From a bacterium UBP1_UBA4783 (lineage in GTDB: Bacteria; Krumholzibacteriota; Krumholzibacteriia; Krumholzibacteriales; Krumholzibacteriaceae): 27,961 bases of DNA. A program made the translations under genes and the position numbers. Positions 14,900-22,028 of the stretch are shown here, in pieces. The DNA lies in NCBI GenBank assembly GCA_002403075.1, contig DHHB01000087.1:1-27961 (forward strand). Direction: 5' to 3'. The notes under the pieces were generated by a model, which was not told the origin of the DNA, did not search any database, and saw only the letters and a program-made list of their open reading frames with translations. Position 1 is the stretch's first letter; every line of letters begins with the position of its first letter.

Positions 14900-16174
14900 A
14901 TGCTCACGATCGATCTCTCGCGCGTTTCCCCGTTTCTCTCGGGCGGCGAGATCGACGCCGACGCGCCCCGCGCCCTCGAGGCGCTCCGGACGCTCGTCCG
15001 GCGGGAAGGCGCCGGCGCCGGGATGCTCGGCTGGCTCGATCTTCCCCACGCGGACGAGAGGGAGATCGGCGGGATCGCCGACTGGGGAAAGCGCGTCCAG
15101 GACGAGAACGACTGCCTCGTCGTGATCGGCATCGGCGGCTCCTACCTCGGCGCGCGCGCGGCGATCGAGGCCCTTCCCGGTGAAGCGCGCTTCCCCGTCG
15201 TCTTCGCCGGCAACAACCTCTCCCCCGAATATCACGCGCGTCTCTTCGATACCCTGTCCGGCAAACGCTTCGCCGTGTGCGTCATCTCGAAATCCGGCGC
15301 CACGCTCGAGCCCGCGGTCGCGTTCCGCCTCGTCCGGAAGATCCTCGCCGCCTCGGCCGGCGGTCCGGAGGCGTCGAAGCGGATCACCGCCGTCACCGAC
15401 CGCGACGCGGGGGTGTTGCGCGCGACCGCCGCGCGCGAGGGGTGGCGGACGTTCGACATCCCGGGGAACGTCGGCGGGAGGTTCAGCGTCCTCTCCCCCG
15501 TCGGTCTTCTCCCCTGCGCCGCGGCCGGGATACCGGTCGCGGAACTGATCGGAGGAGCCCGTGCCGAGCTCGGCCGCTCGACGAGGATGGACGCCTCGAA
15601 CGGCGCTGTGCGGTACGCGTCCGTCCGGCATCTCCTGCACGAACGGGGCGTCGCGATCGAGGTCCTCTCGACCTTCCATCCCGAGCTCGCCTCGCTCGCG
15701 GAATGGTGGAAACAGCTCGCCGGCGAATCCGAGGGCAAGGGGGGACGCGGTCTCTTTCCCGCCTCCGCCGTCATGACGACGGATCTCCATTCCCTCGGAC
15801 AGTATCTCCAGGAGGGATCACGCCTGCTGCTCGAGACGTTTCTCGCCGCGGCCCGTCCGCGCGCGGATATAGCGCTCGAGAGCGCGGAGGACGACTCGGA
15901 CGGACTCAACTACCTCGCGGGGAAGAGCCTCTCCGAGGTGAATCGCTGCGCCTTCGAGGGGACGCGCGACGCGCACGCCGCGGGCGGACTGCCCGTCGTC
16001 ACGATCGAAACGCCCTCCGTCACCCCCGACTCGATCGGCGCGCTCTTCGTCTTTTTCGAGGTCGCCGTCTCCGTCTCGGCGCGTCTTCTCGGCGTCAACC
16101 CCTTCGACCAGCCGGGCGTCGAGGAATACAAGAGCCGTGTGTGCCGGCTCCTCGGCAAGCCGAGAACGCCATGA
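14900..16174 (+). CDS. pgi: glucose-6-phosphate isomerase
   Basis: Start ATG 14900 follows AAGGAGG (14889-14895) and gives 424 residues, the compact bacterial form. SIS-type features include VIGIGGSYLGARA, VISKSGATLEP, IPGNVGGRFSVLSPVG (the PGI signature), ESEGKGGRGLFPAS and the C-terminal FDQPGVEEYK with the conserved Lys. It interconverts glucose 6-phosphate and fructose 6-phosphate in the cytoplasm. It lies 41 bases after ftcD, and its stop overlaps the ApbE start (ATGA), so it is in the same transcript. No oddity in the fold is visible. Confidence 0.95.
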   Translation: MLTIDLSRVSPFLSGGEIDADAPRALEALRTLVRREGAGAGMLGWLDLPHADEREIGGIADWGKRVQDENDCLVVIGIGGSYLGARAAIEALPGEARFPVVFAGNNLSPEYHARLFDTLSGKRFAVCVISKSGATLEPAVAFRLVRKILAASAGGPEASKRITAVTDRDAGVLRATAAREGWRTFDIPGNVGGRFSVLSPVGLLPCAAAGIPVAELIGGARAELGRSTRMDASNGAVRYASVRHLLHERGVAIEVLSTFHPELASLAEWWKQLAGESEGKGGRGLFPASAVMTTDLHSLGQYLQEGSRLLLETFLAAARPRADIALESAEDDSDGLNYLAGKSLSEVNRCAFEGTRDAHAAGGLPVVTIETPSVTPDSIGALFVFFEVAVSVSARLLGVNPFDQPGVEEYKSRVCRLLGKPRTP

Positions 16175-17205
16175 GCTCCGCCCGAACGACCGTCCTTTCC
16201 ATCCTCGCCGCGGCCTGCGCCGTATCAGCGACGTCGTGCGCCCGGCCCGAGCCGTACACGGCCGAGACGTTCGTCATGGGCACGGCGGCGTGGGTGACCG
16301 TCGCCGGCGTCGGCGCCGCGGAGGCCGAGGAAGCGGCGCAAGAGGTCTTCAGGGAATTCCGCCGCATCGAGAGCGTCATGAGCACGTGGGCGGACTCGAG
16401 CGAGCTTTCCCTCCTCAACGCCGGCGCGGGGAGCGGTCCGGTCGCCGTGTCGTCCGAGCTCTTCGCCCTCGTCGACAACTCGCTCCGGTACTCGCGCGAG
16501 ACGTTCGGCGCCTTCGACCCCACGGTCCGTCCGCTCGTTCTTCTCTGGGGTTTCCAGGGCGGCGAGCCGGCCCTCCCGTCCCCGGACGCGATCGACTCCG
16601 CGCTCGCGTTCGTCGGCTGCGACGGGATCTCGCTCGATGACGCGGCCCTCGCCGTCTCGCTTTCGGCGGGCGCTCAGATAGATTTCGCCGGCATCGCCAA
16701 GGGATACGCCGTCGACCGCGGCGCCGCGATCCTCGAGCGGCGCGGCATCCGCAGGGCGCTCGTCAACCTCGGCGGCAACATATACGCCCTCGGCTCGCCG
16801 CCCGGCGGGCGGGGTTGGCGCATCGGCGTCCGGGATCCGCGGGGAGGCCTCGGAACGGTCGGCACGATCCTTCTCGCCGACGCGGCGGTGGCGACCTCGG
16901 GCAATTACGAGAACTTCGTGGAGATCGACGGACGCCGCTACGGGCACATCATCGATCCCCGCACCGGCCGCACGGTCGACGGCGTGCTGAGCGTCACCGT
17001 CGCCGCGCCGACGGCGCTCGCCGCCGACGCGCTCTCCACGGGATTTTTCGTGCTCGGCCCCGTCGAGGCGGCGAGGGCGATCTCCTCTTTCGAGGGCGTC
17101 GCGGCCCTTTTTGCGTTGCCGAACGGGGTCCGGATAGATTACAAAGTGATCGGGGAGTTCGGCCGCCGTCTCGTTCTCGGCCCGGAGACGGACGGCCCTC
17201 GATAG
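16171..17205 (+). CDS. apbE: FAD:protein FMN transferase (ApbE), lipoprotein
   Basis: The 344-residue protein starts within the pgi stop codon (ATGA). A lipoprotein signal ends SATSC (Cys23), placing the enzyme on the periplasmic face. ApbE motifs present are TFVMGTAAWV, FDPTVRPLVLLWGF, DFAGIAKGYAVDRGA, LVNLGGNIYALG, TSGNYENF and HIIDPRTGRTV, and the C-terminal DALSTGFFVLG. ApbE splits FAD and attaches FMN through a phosphodiester to Thr or Ser of target proteins. The obvious targets are RnfG and RnfD, encoded on the opposite strand about 3 kb away. The heme-type proteins downstream lack the target motif. Function is secure from motifs; the targets are inference from proximity. Confidence 0.95.
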   Translation: MSSARTTVLSILAAACAVSATSCARPEPYTAETFVMGTAAWVTVAGVGAAEAEEAAQEVFREFRRIESVMSTWADSSELSLLNAGAGSGPVAVSSELFALVDNSLRYSRETFGAFDPTVRPLVLLWGFQGGEPALPSPDAIDSALAFVGCDGISLDDAALAVSLSAGAQIDFAGIAKGYAVDRGAAILERRGIRRALVNLGGNIYALGSPPGGRGWRIGVRDPRGGLGTVGTILLADAAVATSGNYENFVEIDGRRYGHIIDPRTGRTVDGVLSVTVAAPTALAADALSTGFFVLGPVEAARAISSFEGVAALFALPNGVRIDYKVIGEFGRRLVLGPETDGPR

Positions 17206-17230
17206 CGGCGCAAAGGAGGATCCCACAAGT

Positions 17231-17647
17231 ATGAAGCGATACATCGTCATCGCAGGGGCGGCGGCGTTCCTGGCGCTCATCATGCACTGCGGCGGAGGCG
17301 ACGGCGACTCGACGGGCCCGACCGTCAAAGAGGATCCCTCCTTCGCCGTCGATATCCAGCCGATCTTCACCGGCAGCTGCGCGATCTCGGGATGCCACGC
17401 GGCGCCGGGGCAGCTCGGACTCGTGCTCTCCACGGGGCAGTCGTACGCGGGGCTCGTCGACGTCTTTTCCGCGCAGGAGCCCACGCTGAAACGTGTCGAG
17501 CCCTTTGCGCCGGAGGAGAGCTATCTCATAACGAAACTGGAGGGCCGCCAAACGGAAGGGCAACGCATGCCGCCGGGCATGCCGCTTTCATCGAACCGCA
17601 TCCAGACCGTGAAGAACTGGATATCGAAAGGCGCACGAGACAACTGA
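17231..17647 (+). CDS. small CX4CH heme-type envelope lipoprotein
   Basis: The gene encodes 138 residues, with AAAGGAGG (17212-17219) upstream. The N-terminal signal ends IMHC (Cys20), an imperfect lipobox, followed by a GGGDGDSTG linker. The domain begins FAVDIQPIF and contains SCAISGCH, a C-X4-C-H motif (Cys50, Cys55, His56) like those of unusual c-type cytochromes. Met113 or Met117 in RMPPGMP could be the second heme ligand. The ending VKNWISKGA is typical of small cytochrome domains. It is probably a periplasmic electron carrier or binding protein. It shares its motif and layout with the next gene, suggesting an old duplication. Heme attachment through C-X4-C-H is not certain. Confidence 0.8.
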   Translation: MKRYIVIAGAAAFLALIMHCGGGDGDSTGPTVKEDPSFAVDIQPIFTGSCAISGCHAAPGQLGLVLSTGQSYAGLVDVFSAQEPTLKRVEPFAPEESYLITKLEGRQTEGQRMPPGMPLSSNRIQTVKNWISKGARDN

Positions 17648-17677
17648 CGCCGCCATCGGGCGCGAAGGGAGGCGTGT

Positions 17678-18157
17678 ATGAAAAACACCGGCACGCGAGT
17701 GGCGTTCGTCCTCATTGTGGCGTTTTTCACCCAACTCGCGGCGGCTCCGTCCGCCGGGCGGGACGCTTCGAAAACGGCGACATTCACCGATTCCCTGCGC
17801 GCCGCGCTCGAAGCGCGAACGGCAAAGATCTTCAAGCGAAGCTGCGCCACCTCCGGCTGTCACGGCGGATCCTACCCGAAGGCGCGCCTCTCCCTCGAAC
17901 CGGCGAACATGACGGAAGCCGTCGCGGACGTGCGGAGCCGCCAGGTCGACACGCTCATGCTCGTGGATACGAGAGAGCCGGGCCGGAGCTACCTCCTCAT
18001 GAAGATCCGCGGAGACGAGGGGATCAAAGGAGAGCTCATGCCGATCGACATGCCCCGCCTCAAGACCTCGGAGGTGGAAACGATCGAGCTTTGGGCGGCG
18101 AGCCTCGAGGCTCGCAAAGAGGAACCGCCCGCGCCACCTGGAAAAAAAAAGCCCTGA
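17678..18157 (+). CDS. exported CX4CH heme-type domain, probable N-terminal half of a frameshifted fusion
   Basis: Read in one frame this is a 159-residue protein. A Sec signal covers residues 1-23 (cleavage near LAAAPS), followed by SCATSGCHGG (Cys56, Cys61, His62) and ELMPIDMP with possible axial Met121 or Met125. VETIELWAASLEA closes the domain, followed by a proline- and lysine-rich tail PPAPPGKKKP. The frame stops seven bases after a nine-A run. In the -1 frame the sequence continues directly into a DUF5777 beta-barrel that has no start of its own. The likely full product is join(17678..18151,18151..18930), 417 residues. GGGAGG precedes the ATG. If the short form is also made, it would be a soluble periplasmic heme-type protein. 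Confidence 0.82.
   Translation: MKNTGTRVAFVLIVAFFTQLAAAPSAGRDASKTATFTDSLRAALEARTAKIFKRSCATSGCHGGSYPKARLSLEPANMTEAVADVRSRQVDTLMLVDTREPGRSYLLMKIRGDEGIKGELMPIDMPRLKTSEVETIELWAASLEARKEEPPAPPGKKKP
18142..18151 (+). promoter_or_regulatory. A9 run with A AAA AAG slippery heptamer, candidate frameshift site
   Basis: Nine adenines (18142-18150) followed by G put A-AAA-AAG (18145-18151) in exact register with the upstream frame, the dnaX-type -1 site. Slippage, or addition of one A during transcription, joins the heme-type domain to the barrel. A one-base homopolymer error in assembly gives the same picture. No convincing downstream stem-loop was found, and an AAAGAGG element lies about 20 bases upstream, too far for a typical stimulator. 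Confidence 0.6.
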
Positions 18158-18930
18158 AACACCCTGACGACGACATCCCGGGGCTCGAACCTCCTCCGTT
18201 CGCCGGCGTGACGCTCATCAACCTCCCGACGACGGAAACGCCCCGCCGGGGTGAGATCCTTTTCCGGGTTTCCCACCGATTCTATTATCCGACGAGCTCC
18301 GGAAGCGGGCAGATGTACGGTCTCGACGGTCCCGCCTTCGTTCTCCTCAGTCTCGCATACGGCATCCGCGACCGCGTGAGCGCCGCGCTCGGCCGCTCGA
18401 ACCTGAACGACGAGGTTGAGCTGTCGACGGCGGTCGTTGTGGCCCGCGAGGGAAGGGATTTTTCCCTGCCGTTCTCGGCGGCTCTCCGCGTCGGCGTCGC
18501 TCTCACCACGACGCGCCCGGAAGAAAGGGACCTCTTCGACGCCGACAACTTGCATCTCGTCGCTCAGCTCGCGCTCTCGCGCCGCGTCGCGAACCGCGTT
18601 TCCTTCCTCGTCGTGCCTTCCTTCGCGGGCAATACGGGCGCGTCGCCGCCGGGATCGAATCGCGAGAATACAGTCGCTCTCGGCCTGGGAGCGCGGGCGG
18701 TCGTTTTCGAAGAAGTCGCGCTCGTGGGAGAATGGATCCCCGTTCTGTCGGGATTCGAAACGAACGCCGAAGCCTGGGGCCTCGGGGTCGAGGCCAGAAA
18801 GGGGGGGCACGTATTTCACGTATTCCTGAACAACGCATACGGGCTCACGCCGAACCGGTACCTGCCCGGCGGGGATCTCCCGGACGGCGGAGACGCGCGC
18901 CTCGGGTTCAACATCTACCGCACGTTCTGA
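18151..18930 (+). CDS. DUF5777-family outer-membrane beta-barrel, probable C-terminal half of the frameshifted fusion
   Basis: The 259 codons before the stop match the DUF5777 barrel family from its first conserved block: FAGVTLINLPTTETP, then FRVSHRF, YGLDGPAFVLLSLAYG, DRVSAALGRSNLN, repeated amphipathic strands, and a C-terminal aromatic (IYRTF) usual for outer-membrane proteins. Family members normally carry a signal peptide only a few dozen residues before this block. Here there is no ATG, no ribosome-binding site and no signal peptide in frame; the nearest candidates are CTG or GTG codons inside the domain. Export therefore seems to depend on the upstream heme-type gene, whose frame is one base away at the A9 run. 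Family call is good; expression as a fusion is inferred. Confidence 0.78.
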   Translation, partial: ALKHPDDDIPGLEPPPFAGVTLINLPTTETPRRGEILFRVSHRFYYPTSSGSGQMYGLDGPAFVLLSLAYGIRDRVSAALGRSNLNDEVELSTAVVVAREGRDFSLPFSAALRVGVALTTTRPEERDLFDADNLHLVAQLALSRRVANRVSFLVVPSFAGNTGASPPGSNRENTVALGLGARAVVFEEVALVGEWIPVLSGFETNAEAWGLGVEARKGGHVFHVFLNNAYGLTPNRYLPGGDLPDGGDARLGFNIYRTF

Positions 18931-18976
18931 CCGGGAGACGCCCGGCGAAGTTCCGAATGAAAAGAGGTGTTGCGGT

Positions 18977-19459
18977 ATGAACAGAAAAGCGCTCGCCGCG
19001 CCGATCGCGGCGATCGTTCTCCTCTCGCTCGGCGGATGGCTCCTGCACCTGCGGGTTCACGCGGTGTCGTTCGACCCGGCGGATCCGTCGAACCCCGCCA
19101 ACGTCGTCCCGTTCGCCGCGGGATTCCTTTCGGTGATCGCGGCGCCGATGCTTCTCGCGTCGAAGCGGACGTTCGTCGCCGGGTATCTCTGGAACGGCAT
19201 GAGCGTCGTCGTCGGCACGGTCACGATGGCGTCCCTGAGCGTCGCGTCGCCGCCTTCGCCCCTGACGTTCGGAGGGATCATGCTCGGCACGATGCTCTCG
19301 AGCATACTGCTCCTTCTGCCGAAGCTCTTTCTCGGGGAGATCGTTCTCCGCCAGTACCATCCGAACGGCATGGGACGGCTCTTCACCGCGGGATGGTGGG
19401 CGAGGCACTTCGTGTATATCGCGGCCGTCTTCTCGATCGGCCGGATCGTCTGGAGGTGA
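18977..19459 (+). CDS. unrecognised four-helix membrane protein
   Basis: The gene encodes 160 residues, with AAAGAGGTG upstream of the ATG. Hydrophobic segments lie at about residues 7-25, 45-62, 70-85 and 100-120, with a weaker one near 140-155. Positions between the first two (DPADPSNPANVVP) look like an exposed loop. No cofactor-binding cysteine is present, and His24, His28, His127 and His143 are the only histidines. I do not recognise the family. It follows the barrel gene by 46 bases and precedes the 31-residue membrane protein by four, so it belongs to the same transcript, facing the rnf operon. A role in anchoring or assembling the envelope redox proteins is only a guess. Confidence 0.8.
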   Translation: MNRKALAAPIAAIVLLSLGGWLLHLRVHAVSFDPADPSNPANVVPFAAGFLSVIAAPMLLASKRTFVAGYLWNGMSVVVGTVTMASLSVASPPSPLTFGGIMLGTMLSSILLLLPKLFLGEIVLRQYHPNGMGRLFTAGWWARHFVYIAAVFSIGRIVWR

Positions 19460-19463
19460 CGGC

Positions 19464-19559
19464 GTGAAGCATTTCCTGAGAGGACGTATCGGCTGGTGGA
19501 TCCTGCACGCCGCGGCGATCGCGATCGTGCTGTACCTCGGAACGATCGTCCGCTTCTAG
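19464..19559 (+). CDS. 31-residue single-helix membrane microprotein
   Basis: A GTG start at 19464 follows GGAGG (19452-19456) at ideal spacing and encodes 31 residues. A short basic N-terminus (KHFLRGR) is followed by one hydrophobic helix, WWILHAAAIAIVLYLGTIV, ending RF. It begins four bases after the stop of the previous membrane protein. Its stop codon TAG lies in the palindrome CTAG, which also holds the stop of rnfE on the other strand. The ribosome site, spacing and composition favour a real gene. Small one-helix subunits are common in membrane complexes, but no family is recognised. Confidence 0.6.
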   Translation: MKHFLRGRIGWWILHAAAIAIVLYLGTIVRF

Positions 19560-20266
19560 CGGCCGGCCTCTTCCAGCGCCTTTATCTTGTCCGCCGCGTT
19601 CGACCATCCGGCGAATATGGCGCAGCTCGCGCAGTCGTGCTCCTTGCGGATGGACGGCGCTCTGCCCGCGCGGCGGGCGAGCGCGATCTCGACGCGGTTC
19701 ATCGCGCCGAGCATCGTTCCGAGGAGTATGAAGGCCCCGGGCGGGAGGATGAGCAGCATGAACGGCACGTAGGAGGACCCCATGACCGCCGCGCCGAAGA
19801 TAGTGCCGTTTCCGAGAAGCTCGCGGATGGAAGCGATCGCGACGAGCGAGATCGTGAATCCGATCCCCATCCCGAGTCCGTCGAGCAGGGAGTAGAGCAC
19901 GCCGTTCTTCGACGCGAAGGCCTCGGCCCGCCCCATGATGATGCAGTTCACCACGATGAGCGGGATGAAGATGCCGAGCGCCTTGTGCAGCGGATTGAAA
20001 TAGGCGTTCATCACGAGATCGACGACCGTGACGAACGTCGCGATGATGACGATGTAGGCGGGGATGCGGATCTTTCTCGGAATGAAGCTCCGCAGAACCG
20101 ATATGATGACGTTCGAACAGAGGAGCACGAAGGTCGCGGCGATCCCCATGCCCACGCCGTTCTGGGCGCTCGTCGTGACGGCGAGCGTCGGACAGAGACC
20201 GAGCACCACGCGGAAGATGGGGTTCTCGCTCCAAAGCCCCTTCGCGAACTCCCTGCCGGCTCCCAT
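19556..20266 (-). CDS. rnfE: Rnf complex subunit RnfE
   Basis: The start ATG 20266 overlaps the rnfG stop by one base (TGATG), giving 236 residues. It is a six-helix RnfE/NqrD-type subunit. The opening reads FAKGLWSENPIFRVVLGLCP, with a cysteine in the first helix; VVNCIIMGRAEAFAS carries the matching cysteine in helix four. In known structures RnfA and RnfE share a membrane [2Fe-2S] cluster through such cysteines. The protein has a cytoplasmic C-terminal tail with C-A-S-C (Cys212, Cys215), which I do not expect in typical RnfE. Last gene of the rnf operon; its stop shares CTAG with the convergent microprotein. Confidence 0.94.
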   Translation of the reverse strand: MGAGREFAKGLWSENPIFRVVLGLCPTLAVTTSAQNGVGMGIAATFVLLCSNVIISVLRSFIPRKIRIPAYIVIIATFVTVVDLVMNAYFNPLHKALGIFIPLIVVNCIIMGRAEAFASKNGVLYSLLDGLGMGIGFTISLVAIASIRELLGNGTIFGAAVMGSSYVPFMLLILPPGAFILLGTMLGAMNRVEIALARRAGRAPSIRKEHDCASCAIFAGWSNAADKIKALEEAGR

Positions 20267-20877
20267 CACTTCCCCCCTCCGCCGCTCGGCGCGGTCGCGG
20301 GCGCCCCGCCGAGAACCTCGGCCTTGTGCGCTTCGAAGAACGCGAGACCGGCCGCGACGGCGTTCGTCACGGCGCGCGAGGAGATCGTGGCGCCGGTGAT
20401 CTGCTTGAAGACGCCTCCGTCCTTCGCGACCGACCATGTCTCCGGGTCGCGAACGCTCTTTCCGAGGTACTGGTCGCGGAACTCGGGCGTCTCGATCTTG
20501 CTGCCGAGACCCGGCGTTTCGAGGTGCTTGAGGACCGTGAGGCCGGTGACGGCGCCCGCCGTGTCGACCCCGACGAGGATCTCGATGTCCCCGGAGTAGC
20601 CGTCCGGCGCGACGACGGCGAATGCGGCGCCGACGGGGACGCCGTTCTTCGTCCCGCGATGGAACTTCACGTCGCGCGTGCCGTCGTTCAGCACGAGCGT
20701 GTCCGCGGCGACGTCGTTGTCGGACGGAGGCATCACGGCGCTCACCGCGTCGAGCTTCTGGCCGCCGGCGTTGCGCTCGATCGGCTCCTTCGTCTGGGCG
20801 TTCACGAACGCCATGAGCGCGGCGCACGCAGCCCCGATCACGGTGAGAACGAAGCACATCCTGAACGTTTCTTTCAT
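20266..20877 (-). CDS. rnfG: Rnf complex subunit RnfG, FMN-binding
   Basis: The 203-residue protein has one N-terminal membrane helix (residues 8-26) and a periplasmic FMN-binding domain. Key elements are DGYSGDIEILVGVD, LKHLETPGLG and the flavinylation motif TGATIS, where Thr164 should carry covalent FMN. RnfG passes electrons between RnfD and the membrane iron-sulfur subunits. The ApbE gene on the facing strand would attach the flavin. The C-terminus is a low-complexity Ala-Pro-Gly tail ending GGGGK. It lies 55 bases after rnfD in the same transcript. Confidence 0.95.
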   Translation of the reverse strand: MKETFRMCFVLTVIGAACAALMAFVNAQTKEPIERNAGGQKLDAVSAVMPPSDNDVAADTLVLNDGTRDVKFHRGTKNGVPVGAAFAVVAPDGYSGDIEILVGVDTAGAVTGLTVLKHLETPGLGSKIETPEFRDQYLGKSVRDPETWSVAKDGGVFKQITGATISSRAVTNAVAAGLAFFEAHKAEVLGGAPATAPSGGGGK

Positions 20878-20932
20878 CGTGTCCTTCCCCGGCGCGGCGA
20901 TCCCCCGGCCCGCTCCGCCGCGCCGACCGCCG

Positions 20933-21988
20933 TCAGGCGGTTTTCGCCCTGCGCGCGCCGAACACCGCCGGCTTGAACGCCCGGTCGATGAGCGGCGTGA
21001 ACGCGTTCATGAGCAGTATCCCGAAGCTCACGCCCTCCGGATAGCTTCCGAAGAGCCGAATGACGACGGTGACGACGCCGCACCCGATCCCGAAGACGAT
21101 CTTGCCGGCCGGCGCGAGCGGGGTCGTGACGTAGTCGGTCGCCATGAAGAAGGCGCCGAGAAAGAGCCCGCCCGTGAGGACGTGAAAGCTCGGATCGGCG
21201 AACCGCGCGGGGTTCGCGAGGTGGAATATCCCGGCCATCGCCCAGACGCTCCCGATAAAGGCGACGGGGGCGTGCCACGTGATGACGCGCTTCGCGAGGA
21301 GGAATATCCCCCCGATGAGGAGCAGGATCACGGACACCTCGCCGAGCGAACCGGCCCTGTTGCCGATGAGCAGGTCGATCGCCTCGTTCCGCGTGAGCGC
21401 CGCGTCGACGCTTCCCGTCGCGAGCAGCGCCTCGCGCGCGCGGCCGAGCGGCGTCGCCGTCGTCACGGCGTCCATCCCCCACGCCGACGGAGAGATCCAC
21501 CGCGACGTCATGTGAACGGGAAAAGCGACGAGCAGCACGACGCGGCCGACGAGGGCGGGGTTGAAGATGTTGTATCCGATGCCGCCGTAGAGCTGTTTGG
21601 CGACGACGATCGCGAAGAGGTTGCCGACGAGGATGAGCCACCACGGGCTTCCGGCGGGCAGGTTGAGGGCGAGCAGCAGCCCCGTGAGCACGGCGCTCAG
21701 ATCGCCGGCCGTTCCCGGCCGGCGGACGACCTTCTGCCACAGCCACTCGAAGCCCGCCGCGGAGGCGACCGAAACGAGTATGGTGAAGAGCGCCGGCAGC
21801 CCGAACAGGTAGATCGAGAAGACGCTCGCGGGCAGCAGCGCCACGATGACGAGCCCCATGACGCTCCTGATCCGTATCCCCTCGTGCACGTGCGGCGACG
21901 AGCTTACGAGGAAACGCGCGATCGGCTCCTCGGTCTTCTCTTTCGTCCCGGGAGCCTTCGGCCCGGCGTCGGGCAACCGTTCTTCCAC
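20933..21988 (-). CDS. rnfD: Rnf complex subunit RnfD
   Basis: The 351-residue integral membrane protein is related to NqrB, with about nine or ten helices. A charged 25-residue N-terminal extension precedes FLVSSSPHVHEG, where most family members begin. GYNIFNPALVGRV and GSYPEGVSFGILLMNAFTPLID are strongly conserved blocks. The covalent-FMN site is DAVTTATPLG, with Thr179 as the likely attachment residue. RnfD carries electrons through the membrane and is thought to couple them to Na+ or H+ movement. It follows rnfC by 40 bases. Confidence 0.95.
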   Translation of the reverse strand: MEERLPDAGPKAPGTKEKTEEPIARFLVSSSPHVHEGIRIRSVMGLVIVALLPASVFSIYLFGLPALFTILVSVASAAGFEWLWQKVVRRPGTAGDLSAVLTGLLLALNLPAGSPWWLILVGNLFAIVVAKQLYGGIGYNIFNPALVGRVVLLVAFPVHMTSRWISPSAWGMDAVTTATPLGRAREALLATGSVDAALTRNEAIDLLIGNRAGSLGEVSVILLLIGGIFLLAKRVITWHAPVAFIGSVWAMAGIFHLANPARFADPSFHVLTGGLFLGAFFMATDYVTTPLAPAGKIVFGIGCGVVTVVIRLFGSYPEGVSFGILLMNAFTPLIDRAFKPAVFGARRAKTA

Positions 21989-22028
21989 GAACCTCTCCCG
22001 TCTCCCGCGATCGCGGGCGGGGCGGACG

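Noticed and set aside
17392..18150. Independent start at 17392 for the DUF5777 frame
   Set aside because: This ATG lies inside the first heme-type gene in another frame, and the translated stretch before 18151 is Arg/Gly-rich noise with no signal peptide.
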